Assembly: GCA_964036665.1 (NCBI GenBank)
Contig: OZ038532.1
Span: forward strand, 16,572,537 to 16,636,536
From: Gordius sp. MW1
Taxonomy: Eukaryota; Nematomorpha; Gordioida; Gordea; Gordiidae
DNA: 64,000 nt
Direction: 5' to 3'
Made by a program: the position numbers and the translations under genes. The notes beneath the pieces were generated by a model. That model worked only from the letters and a program-made list of their open reading frames with translations. It searched no databases and was not told the DNA's origin. Below are positions 1 through 13,100 of this stretch, piece after piece (positions within the stretch are counted from its first letter, which is position 1; each line of letters begins with the position of its first letter).

Positions 1-147
1 TGAATTCAAAATCTTAAAAAATGTTTTAGTTTTAAAAAATAAATGATAGCAAACTAGTATCAAAGAGTTAACAATAAATTTGTAACAAATTATCATAACA
101 AATTTATCACCTAAAATATAAAGCAATCTTGTTAAACATTAGATAAC

Positions 148-697
148 CTGCCAACTTGAGTTATCATAATATACATCATTGCTACGCAAAGTCCAATAAG
201 ATGATGCAATACTTATATTGTGCTTTGTATTGGCAATAAGGTTGCTCCATGCTTCAAATGTATTAGGATGATTTTGATTTAAATTAAATGTGGATGGGAA
301 AGATATGTTTTGAGGAATGCTTTCAACAATTGACAACCTATTTATCAGTTTAAATAAATTTTAGATCAATTGTTATCAATCCGTGTGATAGGTCATTTAC
401 ATATAATAGTAATATGTAATAATCAGCTAACAATTCATATACTTACATACACATGTCAGCACAAGAAGATTCATATCTGTTCGGAATTTGGTGTACTAGA
501 GGATAAATTATAAATAAAGCAATATAGCTAAAGAAAATAATAACAACTATAGAGGCAATCAAAATCCAAATAATCTTTAATAAAGAGAGGCTTCTTGAAG
601 TGTCTAATTCTCTGTATAAAATATGAGATTTATCATTTTCCATAATTTCCAAAAGGGAATTACTTATAATTAAATTAATATGAGTAAATGTAGTCAA
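148..697 (-). CDS. PLD3: PLD3/PLD4-like phospholipase D family protein, N-terminal two exons (partial)
   Basis: Exon 1 is 447-697 and exon 2 is 148-337; the GT-AG intron 338-446 (109 nt) joins them in phase (AT|G). The reading has a short cytoplasmic N terminus, one strong hydrophobic segment (about residues 40-70, rich in I, V, F) and then a lumenal part. The lumenal part has the Cys-rich stem CADMC followed by IVESIPQN, a Phe/Trp stretch and IASSYWTLRSND. This order (type II membrane anchor, CxxxC, VESIP, IASFYWTL) is the start of PLD3/PLD4, endolysosomal 5'-3' exonucleases of the phospholipase D superfamily. Both HKD motifs would lie in later exons beyond the left edge, so catalytic competence cannot be judged. 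Exon 2 ends at CAG|GTTATC, a weak donor. The initiator could also be the internal Met before NDKSH. Assignment rests on the conserved stem and motif order. Confidence 0.8.
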
Positions 698-811
698 ATA
701 ATTTTGAAAATTTTTTTACAACAGCTGCTAATCAGCTGTTAAATCCCAAATTTATTTTAATGGCTTTTTTGAACAAAAGATGATCGATAGCGCTATTGTT
801 TTATTTGTTCC

Positions 812-2089
812 CAGGGTTTTTTTTAGAAAAAATGCTCCGGGGGGGGTAAAAAAATTTTTAATTGCTAAACCATTTTGTATAATTATTACTGATTTTTATT
901 GGTGATATAAGTGATATATAAATAGATAAATACACGAACGGGACATTAATGAACACACCTTTTGTTTTTTGTTGAATAAATAAATCGTTTTTGTTGTAAA
1001 GAGAACAGACAGAGCATAAAGCCCCACCTAAGGCTTCATCAAAAATTAGCCATTGGCATTTAGATGTCCATGAAATCATAAATTTATATGATGGTTTAAG
1101 TTTTAAATTTTGCCCATGTTTTTCACTTTCAGAGACTAAGCAATTAGTAGAGCTGCCAATACACTCATCTTTATCAATATATATTAATAAAATAAAAACA
1201 ACTTGCATAATTTTAATTACCAGCATTTTTATCATAAGAAAAAAAAGACAGTTTTCCCCACTCCAGCAGAATTACGATTTTCATTTTGACCTAAAACATG
1301 AAAATATATATAATACTTCTATATTAAAACCAAAATCTTTGCCTCTTTCAGAGTTCATGTGAATTTCACTGCTGGAAATAATATCTGTCTTTAACTTATA
1401 TATATTTAAAATATCAAATGCTTAAAAATAATTACCATAATTTCCCATAGTAAGGGATAAAACAAGAGTTTTTTTTAATTCAGTCCCATCTTTACCTATT
1501 ACAAACAAACATATTCATGTCTTATTTTATATAAACACAAATACCCATACATAATTAAAATTATTCCAAATTAAATCATATTTACCATCTTTTTTATTAG
1601 GCTTTTCCTTTTTACTAAAGTAGTGTAAAAGAATACTTTTATATTTACCAGACATCTGCAATTCAAAATAAGCATATTATTGTATATCAATAAAAAACAA
1701 ACAATAGAATCTATTATTAATAATAATTCTTTTTAAGTTTATAAGTAAGATAGTGATTTAATAATTCTAAAAGCATTTATTTATGTTTAATTACCTATTG
1801 ATATTTTTTAATTAAAGAAAATTTGTAACTTTCAAGATTGTAAATTAGGGTTCACAGATGTTAAAAAATGATGTTTATAAATGATTTTTACCTGATTTGT
1901 AAAAAAAATTTAATTTCGCCAATTTTATATTTTTTTTATTAACAAATTAAAATAATTTATTAAATTTCAATTTTAGCCTATTAATATAATTTATGACTTC
2001 ATGATGGAACTTGAGTTCATGCTTCCTTCAATCAGAACTCTCCGGAGGAGTATTTAAAATTGCCCGGCTCCCCCCTGAAAGAAACCCTG
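812..2089. mobile_element. Degenerate hAT-type transposon
   Basis: Ends are CAGGGTTTTTTTT on the left and AAAGAAACCCTG on the right, an inverted pair starting CAGGGTTT. The flanks TTGTTCCC and GTGTTCCC differ at one of eight positions, consistent with a decayed 8-bp hAT target duplication. Both ends are followed by a CTCCGG-type block and G/C-rich runs. The interior carries the zinc-finger relic at 858-1235. No C-terminal hAT dimerisation domain was seen, so this is an internally deleted copy. Confidence 0.6.
858..1235 (-). pseudogene. TTF/ZMYM-type zinc-finger fragment of a hAT transposase
   Basis: A 125-codon open stretch. Its central part has a Trp-rich block followed by LGGALCSVCSLYN, which resembles the C-x2-C finger that opens TTF-type zinc-finger hAT transposases (ZMYM-like proteins with a DUF4371 domain). 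The C-terminal part is low complexity and probably untranslated. It lies inside the element with hAT-like ends at 812-2089, which supports the reading. A host exon is not excluded, but no phase-matched neighbours were seen. Confidence 0.4.
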
Positions 2090-2344
2090 TGTTCCCCTTT
2101 CCACTCCCCTACCTGCCATAACGGTTTATTTATAAATGACCCAGCCAGCTTATATTGATCCTAATAACTATCTGGCAAAAAGGTCTAGCATTCAAAGAAT
2201 TTACCGACATCTTTTTTATAATCTTGATATTTGTTTGTACTTAATTACTCTGCTCTTCCTCCCTCTCCCTCCTTATCTCCCCTTTTTCTATGCTAATGGA
2301 GCCGGACATTGACACCTAAATCAACATGATCAAATAGCCTAGAA

Positions 2345-5300
2345 AAAACTAATCTTCTTCTTTCTATGACTGTTTTTCACCTAGGCTGGTGGTCAGTCCT
2401 TTCAGCATTCGTTTCCATTTGTTTCTATGTTTACATAGATCTTTCTTTATCTTGTGGACTTTCATATCGGGCTGTATTATATGAATCCAGGTAAGCTTTG
2501 GTCTTCCTCGCCTTCGTTTTCCTGCGAAATATATCATCTTGATTTTTTTCTGACGTAGTTATCGTCCCATCTTTCGACATGGCCATACCATCTTAGTCTA
2601 TTTTTTAGGAGCTTAGTCGTAATAGATTTAGTACCTAAAATTCTTCTTATTTCTTCGTTTCGCCTATGTTCCTTTTTGCTTATTCCTAGCACCCATCTTA
2701 TCATTCTCATCTCCATGGTCGCACGACGCTGCTTTTCTCTTTTACGTATAGCCCATGATTTCGAGCTATACAGGACTGTTGGATGTATGGTGGATTTATA
2801 CAATGCGCCTTTTAGTCTTCTCGGAATGTTTTTGTACAGAACGCCTGTCAAGTCCCTCCACTTAAGCCATCCGGAATATATCCTTGCTTGGATTTCTTTA
2901 TCCATTCCACCATCCGATTGAAGTGTTGATCCTAGTTATTTGAAGGAATCCACGCTTATAAGTTGCCAATCGCCTAAAGTAAGGGATGCACTTGGCTGGT
3001 TTTCATCCGATTTAAACTTTGTCTTCATGTATTCTGTTTTTCGATTTACCCTGAGACCACTTTCTTCTATTGCATTTACCCATCTATTTACAGTGTTAGC
3101 CAATTCTTGTTCACTTTTGACACAGAGGATTATATCGTCTGCAAAGAGCATTGCCCAACGAGCTTGCTCGCTCAAATCCTTGGTAATAATATCCATTATC
3201 ATTATGAATAGGAAGGGACTGAGAGCTGAACCTTGATGGACTCCAGTGTTAATGGCAAAGCCCTTTGTAGTCCCCACCGTTGTTCTAACGCACGTTCTAT
3301 TTCCCTTGTACATATCTTTTATTGCTCTGACGTATAATCCTGCACATTGTTTTCTTTTAGACATTTCCACACTAAAGTACGAGGAACTATATCGACCGCT
3401 TTTTCTAGATCGATGAAACACATGTGCAAATCCTCTTCCCTTTCTTTAAACCGTTCCATTAATCTTCTAACACTGTTTAGAGCGTCTGCTGTAGACCTCT
3501 CCGGCATGAATCCGAATTGGTTATCTCGAATTTGAACCAAACTCCTAAACCGGTTTTCGATCACTTTTTCCCACACCTTGAATGTGACTCATAAGCTTTA
3601 TCCCTCTGTAATTGTTGCAATCCTGAATGTCCCCTTTCATCTTGTATATCGGGATCATGAAGTTATCCCTCCACTCGTTAAGCATTACACCCGTTTTCAA
3701 GATATTGTTGAAAAGGTTGGCGAGGAATTGTGCACCAGTATTGCCTAACGCTTTAAAACCATTGGTATATTGTCTGGTCCAAGAGCTTTTCCCGACTTTA
3801 GTTTACCCATAGCAACTTTGACTTCCGTTTCCGTGATCCAGTCCGCTGTGTTTAATTCTACTATTGTATTTTCCTGGTTTGTCTTCGACTACAGGCCCCT
3901 TTTCAATTGATAACTCGCTATAATAATCGTACCATCTTTGTAATATATGGCTGTCGTGTGTTAGTATTTCTCCCTTTTGACTCTTGAGTAGCCGGCATTC
4001 TAGGTAATCTTTAGAATTTCGGGCCTTTGACTTTGCGATTTTGTAGATCAATTTTTCTCCTTCCTTTGAGTTTAGTTTTACATTTATATCGTCGTACACC
4101 TTGCTTTTTGCTTTTGCTACGAATTTTTTTAGCCGATCTTGTAGCTACTTGGTAAGCTCTTATCGTTACATCCTTGCTTTTATACCAAAATTTATACAAT
4201 CTCTTCTTTTCCTTGATACATTTTTGCACTTCTTCATTCCACCACCACGTCTCCTTGAGAATTCTTTTAGTGGGCTTGCTTTCACCTACTATTTTTCATC
4301 CCGCTTTTCGCATTGTGGCAGCTATACCATTCCATTGATCCTCACATGAAGTATTTTCCTTAAATTCAGCATGTTTAATTACTTGTTCCTGAAAATGTTG
4401 GATATTATCCTTAAGTTTCCTCCATTCTATAGTAGCCCCTACTCTTTGTACCTTTTGCCCTTTAATGCCCTTTAATATAAAGTCCATCACCAACAGCTTG
4501 TGTTGGCAGGTCAGCATTTCACTCGGTATTAACTTAACATTTTGAACATACTTTAAGTGCGCTCTGTTGACTAGAAAGAAATCTATCTGAGTGGTACGGC
4601 TGCCGCTTTTGTACGTTATAACATGTTCCTGTCTTTTTTTGAAGAAGGTATTTCCTATTGCTAGGTCAAAAGCTTGAGCAATTTCTAGAATTTCCGTACC
4701 TCCTTCATTTCTTAGGCCATAACCCCGACCACCGTGATTTCTTTCAAATCTTTCCCTTGATTTGCCCACGTGTCCATTGAGGTCCGCTCTAATAATTATT
4801 AGTCTCTCTTTACCGAATTGGGATAGAACATCTTCAAGTTATTTCCAAAATCACTCTTTTTTCGCCTCAGAGCATTCACTTTGAGGGGCGTATGCTGATA
4901 TATCGTTTAGCGTAGTAGATTTATAACAAAGCTGTATCGCCATAATTCTGTCATTGATTCTTTTAACGTCGACGACAGTTTGCTGAAATTCTTCCGATAG
5001 CACTATACCGACGCCATTCCGATGAGTTTCTGTACCGTAAAAATATAATTTGTATCCGTCACCTATGAACTTTGCTTTTTGGCCCTTCCATTTGGTCTCT
5101 TGTATACAAGCGATATCGATTTTTCGTTCTCCTTAGAATGTCTGCCAATTCTCTGCTCTTGCTAGTCATTGTACCAATATTCCACGACCCAAACTTTATC
5201 CTACGCAAACTATTGTCTTTAACCGCTTTCGTTTGCTGAGAGAGCGGTAGCCTTCGTTTATTTGCCACACATTCCAGGCGAAGAATGCGGGCGTCGCTTA

Positions 5301-5349
5301 AGGGGGACGCCCTAAGGTTTTCATGCTGCTTCTTTGTTGTAGTATACAT
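2345..5349 (-). mobile_element. RTE-like non-LTR retrotransposon (LINE), frameshifted relic
   Basis: Read on the minus strand, the order is: APE-type endonuclease (5349 to about 4300, beginning with FGSWNIGTM and later RADLNGHVGKS), a Lys/Arg-rich linker (about 4230-3800), and reverse transcriptase (about 3600-2936). The RT has NQFGFMPERST, FIDLEKA, GVHQGSALSPFLF and the catalytic box FADDIILC. The C terminus (2905-2534) has the RLRWYGHVERWD signature typical of RTE/BovB-like elements. The coding region is broken by frameshifts and stops into at least six segments, so it is dead. The likely 3' end lies near 2345; no long poly(A) is visible, as is usual for RTE. The 5' end is near 5350. Confidence 0.9.
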
Positions 5350-6065
5350 TTTGGTTTATATGGAATGAGGGAGTAATGATATCTCGGCCTTCTAAGCCTG
5401 ACGGAACTGTTAGATTTGGCGCTTGACTACCTACTATTCTTTATGATGCCGTCAATTTGGTGAATTAAACTTTTCTTTAGACCACTCGCATTGATAGGCT
5501 TAATTGAGCACTTCCATTTCACTAGTACTCCCTCAAAAGGCCCAGAAATTTTAGTCTGACCCTTCACCAAAAACCTATCCAATAAAGTGACCCCTAACAA
5601 AGACAAAAGTTGTGTTTGGCTACCAAAGGTATAGCTTCTTGGATCACGGGAGTACACAAGCTCAACCACCACTACAAGGTATTTCTGGCTCGGTTGAGTA
5701 GAAAAAACTAATAACTGTAACTAATTTTTTGAATGGCTGAACAATATACAAAGGATTTATCCAAAAATATGGAAGACATAAGAATATGAAAGCGCAAACA
5801 TCGTCCATCTTTTTTGTAAAAAATATATCTATTGTGGACAAAATATATGACAATTATCATAATGTTTATGTCACCAAATTCTATTATATGCTTTTAGCAT
5901 TGCCTTATATGCAAAAACAATACTTAGTTTTTGTCGTATATGTGAATACGTATATTTGTATATCATGTGCTACAGATTGTATTATTGCTATGATTATATA
6001 TTTTAATATTGTAAGCCAAATCCGAGTTGGTAATTACCATATGTTTTTAATCTGATCTTATAATT
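5350..6065. other. Unassigned intergenic stretch
   Basis: Between the 5' end of the LINE and a small MITE. An 81-codon minus-strand open frame (5427-5672) and an overlapping 63-codon one have no recognisable domain. The higher-GC part (5350-5700) may be LINE 5' leader or an older repeat. Nothing else seen. Confidence 0.3.
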
Positions 6066-6318
6066 GTCTTGGGTTCAAAATGTCACAGTCCAAAATGTCA
6101 CACGAATATCACGAAAAATTAAATCTCAAATGGGGAGGGAATTTGATGTACATCTAATCCTAACCCAACTCCTAACCTAAAACGCTGACCTAAAACACTA
6201 CCCAATGGAAATTATGCGCTTGCGCAATGAGTAATTGCGAATCTCACGATCGTGAGATTCGCGAATCTCACGATGTGGCTTAGTTGCATTTTGGACTGTG
6301 ACATTTTGAAACGATACC
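6066..6318. mobile_element. MULE-type MITE with perfect 9-bp target duplication
   Basis: The direct repeat CTTATAATT occurs at 6057-6065 and 6319-6327. Inside it the ends share a long inverted repeat that includes CACAGTCCAAAATG and its complement. A 9-bp duplication is characteristic of Mutator-like elements. The interior (about 250 bp) has no coding capacity and holds a short palindrome built on TCTCACGATCGTGAGA near 6241. A related copy with the same internal block lies in opposite orientation at about 11,082-11,353. Confidence 0.75.
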
Positions 6319-6828
6319 CTTATAATTATCCTTTGTGTATTAGATTCCCCACCCCAGCCCTAGTTATTACTTCTCCTAATCTATTTTATATCATTATACT
6401 ATCTTTATCTTTACTTAATAAATGATTATCCTTAGATTAGATATGATTGATTTCTAATAGTTTTGAATTTTAAAAACACATATTTTTGATTGAATTATCA
6501 CAATTTTAGTGTCATCTGCTTCACTCAATAATAAAATTGATTTTTATTAATATTTACCCCAGAAGATTATTTTTAAATTTTAAATCATTATAAATTTTCT
6601 ATAAATGATGAGCAAATAATTCCAAATTCGTAAATAACAAGATTAATAAATTTATCGACAAATTAGTTAATAAATATTTTAAAGTTTTCAATGAATCTAA
6701 TCACAAACTCAAAGCATAATTTTAACATATTATTTTTATTAATATTCGCAACGTTTTCCTCAAACTCTAAAATTATGATTTAAATACGATCTGTTTTCAG
6801 ATAACACTAGGGCCCATAGGCTGACCAA
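6319..6828. other. AT-rich intergenic spacer
   Basis: No open frame, RNA or clear repeat recognised between the two MITEs. Confidence 0.3.
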
Positions 6829-6979
6829 CATGGGCATAGCCAAGGGGCGACAGGGAGGGGCGGCTGTTCCCCCTAAATAAAAAAATTTGTCAATATCTAT
6901 TAAAATTTCAAATAATATTCATTTTGCCCCTCCCTAAATCATTAATACCCACCTCTAACCAATGCGGGCTACGCCCATG
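6829..6979. mobile_element. hAT MITE of the CATGGGCGTAGCC family (copy 1)
   Basis: The ends CATGGGCATAGCC and GGGCTACGCCCATG are inverted. The flanks CTGACCAA (6821-6828) and CTGACCAG (6980-6987) form an 8-bp duplication with one mismatch. About 151 bp, non-coding. Further copies lie at 18,508, 26,996, 43,112 and 63,615. Confidence 0.8.
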
Positions 6980-7133
6980 CTGACCAGATTGTACCAACCA
7001 TTTTTATAAAGTTAAAATTAATAATTAAATTATAATGCATTTTCGATTATCACATATTCCTTTGTATCAATACTATATATGTGTATGAATAGTTATTATA
7101 ACTTTATTAGCCTTAAACGTATATTCGGAAAAG

Positions 7134-10100
7134 TTAGGTGTACAAAATCGACAATGGGGAATCGCAGCCAAGGGCACTGAGTAATTTTTTAGTTTTTGAG
7201 TCTGATTCACCAATGTCTTCAACGAAAAAGTTAAGAGGATAATGCACCAATGTTCCTCTAATATCATTTAACTTTTCCATCGCTAAAGGAATATTTGATT
7301 GTGCCAGACTCGGTGTTTTTCGGTAGATTCTAAGTTCTTTTAAGGATTTGACTTGATTTGTTGGTATACAGCGAAACACCTAATAAAGTGAATATAAATA
7401 AAATGTATCTATGGCATGACCGAATAATTTGATCTGCTTTATTTTAAATATAAAAGTCTTATCACTAAATTATTTAATATTCATAATCGTTATTACCTCT
7501 TCATAGATATTAGTATTTAATGAAGCTCGCTGATTCCAAGCCTTAAAAAATTTGTCACATATTGGGTCTTCTATATCGACATCGTTCATAGCGCTAGTGC
7601 CCATTAGATGTTCTCTATTTAAAAACTAAATTTAGTCTGAGAGTTTAAATTAATTGAATTTGAATTATATCAATTAAAATGTTTTAATGTATGAACTCTG
7701 ACAATAATTCTATTTACTTAAACAAAGATTTCCTCAGTGAACTAACAAATTTTCCAATTTTTATAACTTTGTTATTCATCAACCCGTCCACCTTGATTTG
7801 GTCTTCATCAATAATTGCAGCAATTTCGGAGTCACGGTCTCCCAATAGACTTCGATCATTTATATTTGCCGATCCAATGATGCACATCTCATCGTCAACA
7901 ATTAAAAGTTTGCTATGAACATATATCAATTCCGACACCTAAAGCCAGTTTGTATTGTAAAGATTAGTTCACATAATAAAATTTAATGACATTTATTGTG
8001 TACCAATGTTTGACGCAACATATCGTACTTTCTTAGCCCGCATATGCTGATATATTTAAAAGGGTCGTCGACTAAAAAAATTATATAGGCAAAAATATAT
8101 CAACCGATTGATTTAAGTCGTTGAATAAGTGAGTTTGGACCCATATTTAATGATAAATTTGTCCAATATATCATAGTTTCGATAAAAGTGCCAGTTTTTT
8201 CCCCGATTTCTCCCTCAAATCCAGGCAGTAATGGCATTACAATAAATACACGGAATGTTTCATGATTTCTAAACAAAAAATAAAAATGAAAAATTAAACT
8301 ATTATTTTTTAAGCCGATCTTAATTTTATTTAAATTTTTCTTACGATATTGCATGGCTTAATCGATTAAATAGAGCATCACTAATTCGATTATGTACTGC
8401 CGGGTGATCGTGAATGCTTATAAAAAATTGATTCTGAAAAACAAAAAATAAATTAATTCAATAAGAAATTATAATAGTTAAATTTAGATTACCTCTATAT
8501 ATATGAAGTGTTTCGATTTTTTGATTAATGTTACGTATGCGTTCTCTATAGAATTTTCAGTGCATTTTAAACCAGCAGACCAAGTTGTACTACTCCGACA
8601 TATCTAAAATATTGTTAGTATGCTATCAACATCGCCATTAAAGTGTATGTATTAAGAATAAAACACATTAGGGGATCCCTCTTAACGTTATAACACTTTT
8701 ATTTTAATCATAAGCTTTTTACAATAAATATTTTATTTTTAGAATTTATGTATATGACAAATTAGATGAAGTGTTGTATGCCAAGAACACCATATTGTCT
8801 AATGGGCCAAAATTGAAATAAGTTGTTATAAAAAATATCTGCTTATTATTATTGTTCAACACATAACCTTTGTAAATAACTTTTACTTATGTATTCACGC
8901 ATGCTATAAAAAGTTGTCAGCTATAAAAATGAAACTAAGTGTAGATTATAAAATTACCGATAAACAGCCTATGAAATTTAAATTTCCAATAAATTTGAGT
9001 GAATTAATATCTTTAGAAAGTTTATTTTTTATAAATCGCTTTACTTCCCCTAAATTTATTGAAAATTTAGATTTCATAGGCTGTTTTATCGGTAATTTCA
9101 TAATATACACTTAGTTTCCAAATTTTTATAGCTGAAGGAAAATAACTGTTTTTTTGCCTTTTGAAAGGTTTTTTGAATTTGTTGACATGTTATTGGTGCG
9201 TGTACAGTATAAAGATTACTCATTTAGAAACATATTTTACATTGTTTGAATTAATTTAATATGTATCCACTTGCTGATTATCCAAATGTATTTTCCAACA
9301 AAATTTATTAGGAATTATTTCTTTATTTAATATAAACGACGGTAGTGTGTAAATAAAGGTAGCTTTGATAGATTAACTAATATTATATGATTATATTATT
9401 AAAACTGGTAGTCTAATATTTGTAAATCGCTTTTAAAATTTACAAATACCTATTAAAATTTTATGTGGTTATCCCGAAAAACATATTTTAGGAAAAAACA
9501 TAGAAAAAATATACTGTGATTTAATCTTAATTGAGACAACTTATTTAAGTATAATATAATAATATCCTAGCGCTCAAAATGGCTTAAAAACAAGTAAATG
9601 AAATTAAACAAAATTGGCGTGTGGAAGATACGTGTTCAAAATAATAAAATATTTGATTTACAAGCAAGTGGATTTTGGTATAAATTTAAATAAAACATAC
9701 ACTAATCGGGGATAATAATATTACTTTTTGTTTAACTAAAAAATTTCTAAAGATGTTAAATTTGTTAAAACACGCGATGTCCATATGCTAACAAGTGTTA
9801 AAATTTTATATCGCGATTAAATTGAAATCAATTTGTTTCGCCTTTATTCAACATTCGGGATTAAAAATATTTTATATGGTGGCCCGTCAACTTGCCGAAA
9901 ACCATCTCGCCGAATTTAATGTCCCCGGGGACTTTTTTTAACCGGGGGACATTAAATTCGGCGTTTTGATAGGGCACCATTTTATATACCTCAATCATAC
10001 TTTAATTTGATATAACCTACTAACTCTTAAAATTTTGTCATTATAATTCGATGATCGACTCGTTTACATTTATGTTAAATCAGGCCTTTGTTCTAAGCAA

Positions 10101-13100
10101 ATAGACAATACAAATTTTGCCGAAACTGTTCATAAAATAGCGAATATGCTACTCTTTATATTTACAAAAATTATCGAGAAATCTTCAGTATATATAAATA
10201 ATATTTTTCGACAATTAAATTCAATAAACCGACCGATTGCTTTATAAGAGGACCTACTTTAAGTTTCGAGTGCTTAGACCAACTTAACAAGATTATGCGA
10301 AGTTAGGCATACTATTATAATCATACTTGTATATTGCAATGTTCTGCGTTAGTCTTGAGCTTTGTAGGGAAATGTGGTAGATGTAAATAATGTTTCGGTA
10401 ACAAATATGGTATATTTGGCTTGTATTTTTCAATCTATTCATTCATTGTCATATAATTTATTTAAATTTAAGATTTACCAATGTTTGATTCCACCTTTCA
10501 ATAAAATGTCTTGCTACGTCTTTAGCTGCCTGATCAAATATAACAACTCCTATATCATGCCACGGCATTCGGGGAATCTTTTCTCGATCAATTAAATCTA
10601 AGCGAATATGAATTATTGTTCGAAAAGTTTAAATTTCTATAACTTTTTTTTGAGTTTTGCTTAATTTAATACGACCCTTACTTAAAATTTTAACCATATA
10701 ATAAGTAATGTAGCCGATTTTTGCTTTATATTGGCAAAGTTTTGTATTTTTGATATAAAATATTTTTAGTTATATATTTAAATCAAGTGTGTTATTTTAT
10801 CCACCGTCTAATGACAAAAATTTTTAATGGAATTCTAATATGTTAACTTATAATACATCTAAAAAAATAGCTTTTGTGGCTAATCTTAGAGGTGCTCGTG
10901 CCACCCCTTCAGGCGCGTAGCCAAGGGGCCAGAAAGTGGGACGTTTCTGGCCCCTTGACCAAAATTTGAAAATTTTTTTGTTTAATAATTTGATTAAATG
11001 GGTTAAAATATTATAGTTTAGTTGTATAAAAGATTTTGAGACACTTATAAAAGTCTGGAAACATAATATATGGTATTTTCCCAAAATACAATGGGACAAA
11101 ATACAAATAGCTTGAAAAACCGTTTCAAGATCTTATAATGCGCATGCGTATGCATTTAACAATTATTGCTGCACTATAAAACTTTAAGGGACAGGGTTAA
11201 GGTTCAGGGTAGTGTTTTAGGTCAGCGTTTTAGGTTAGGGTTAGGATTAGATGCACATCAAACTCCCTCCCCATTTGAGATTTAATTTTCCGTGATATTG
11301 AGTGTGGCATTTTGGACTGTAACCATTATATTTTGTCTCGTTGAATTTTGGGCATGAATCTAATATATACATTCAATTTTTAGAATTTAATTTTCGACTT
11401 GCACCCCAAGATTATAATTTCCCACCATTGATTGTAAATTGTATGTATGTATGTTTGATTGCCGCTTGCCGCGAAGAGTTGTAAACTATGAAGAATTCTA
11501 TACAAAAAAATTTCCCCCTTAAAATACCAAACCCTGGTATTTTTAGTAAATGATAGACTTTTATTTTATGTTTATATAGTATTGATTTCTTATATATATT
11601 AATTGTTATAAATATTGTGATTACATTGCCAATTTTAAAAATTTATAGAGGATTTAAATTTGTCCAATGATGAAGATTCAATTGAAACACTCACACCTAT
11701 TGTTTTAAACAATATGATGAAAATGCCTCAACTATTCTAAAGTCAAATGGTATATGTAAAATTTTATCTTTTTTAGTTTATTTTTAGAGTTAATTAAAAT
11801 TTGTAAAATGTTAATTGAAATAATTTAATGTTAGATATTAAATCATCATCAACCAGCAGCCGTATGACAGATCTTTGTATCCCCTTTCAGGAGTGCCGCA
11901 ATTAAATTAAAAGATTTCCCTAATTAGCGCCATCTATAGGCAATTTTAGTTAGAGACTAATTTGAGCTGGCTCTAATAAGAGCGAAAACGTTATATGTCT
12001 TTTATCGTTTTCGAGTCACATGCTAAAAAAGATGGGGATATATATAGTTCAAATCAGTCTCTAATTAAAATTGCCTATAGATGGCGCTAATTAGGGAAAT
12101 CTTTTAATTTAATTGCGGCACTCCTGAAAGGGGTTATCATTAATTTCTGATTATTATCACACACTCGCAATTTATTATCTAATTTCTAATATAATATTTT
12201 TGTATGTTAACACTATACAACATTATGAAGATAAGTTGGCAGAATTTAATAAAATTTATCAACCACCACTTTTATTCAATTTTCCTCGTGATGAAACAGA
12301 TAAAAAGCTGAAATTTAATTTCTCTTGTTTTCATAAAAATAAACATTATTTTATAGACCCATAACATGGACATCGCGATGTACCTTCAGTTTGAATTGAT
12401 TAATTTGAATAAAATTGGGCTAGGGAATTCCTTTCTGTTTCAGGTAAAATTGAATTTTGTATAAAGAGTTTTTGGAAATTAGCTAAAACTTGTTTTTTTT
12501 CTAACACCGTCCATTTAGCTGTAATCCAAAAAATGTCAAGTAAACAGATTAAGTGATTGTATAATTTTGCTTTGGTTTCCGCCATTTTTTAATTTAACCT
12601 AAATGATAATATTTTCTGCGAGTTGAATAAATGCATAAGGTCGATGTCCTTTTTAAGGTATTAAAGCGATAATAAATGCTCTGATTAATGAAGAAAAGAT
12701 TTTTCCAAAGCCGGTTGTATAGCGCCTTGAAGATTCGCATATATTGTACGCGAAGTTTATTTTTGTTATAATAAAAATAAAAGTGTCGAAATTTTTTTGG
12801 AATTTTTCTGGCCCCTTGAGAAAATTCTGGCTACGCGCCTGCACCCCTTCCTTATTGTATTTTAAAGGAGGTTTAAATTTTGAAAAAAATAGCCTTAATA
12901 TTTTAACATGGTGACTGTGAAGAGAAATTTAATATGATTCTACAATAATAAATTTGAAGACTTTTTCATGTATAAAGTCTGTCTTTTATGGGTACATGGG
13001 TCATGATGTTGCCATTTTCACCCATTTAATTATATAATTTTCATTAAACTACATTAAAAATTTGATTAACATTTAGCCATTGTTTGCGTTTAGATTAATA

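Larger units (their letters stand above)
10910..12841. mobile_element. hAT-type transposon with 8-bp target duplication, in a Pld intron
   Basis: The perfect direct repeat CACCCCTT lies at 10902-10909 and 12842-12849. Ends are CAGGCGCGTAGCC and GGCTACGCGCCTG, each followed by a GGGGCCAGAAA block. The 1.9 kb interior has lost any intact transposase and holds two smaller repeats (about 11,082-11,353 and 11,881-12,133). CAGGxGCGTAGCC ends with 8-bp duplications are typical of hAT elements. Confidence 0.85.

Noticed and set aside
4101..4349. Plus-strand open frame with membrane-like composition
   Set aside because: Antisense shadow of the LINE endonuclease-RT linker.
8914..9114. 66-codon plus-strand open frame
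   Set aside because: It lies across a fold-back MITE; the N- and C-terminal text is a mirror of the palindrome.
11190..11260. TTAGGG-like runs suggesting an interstitial telomere
   Set aside because: The pattern is irregular and belongs to a MITE family that recurs, inverted, at 6,066-6,318.
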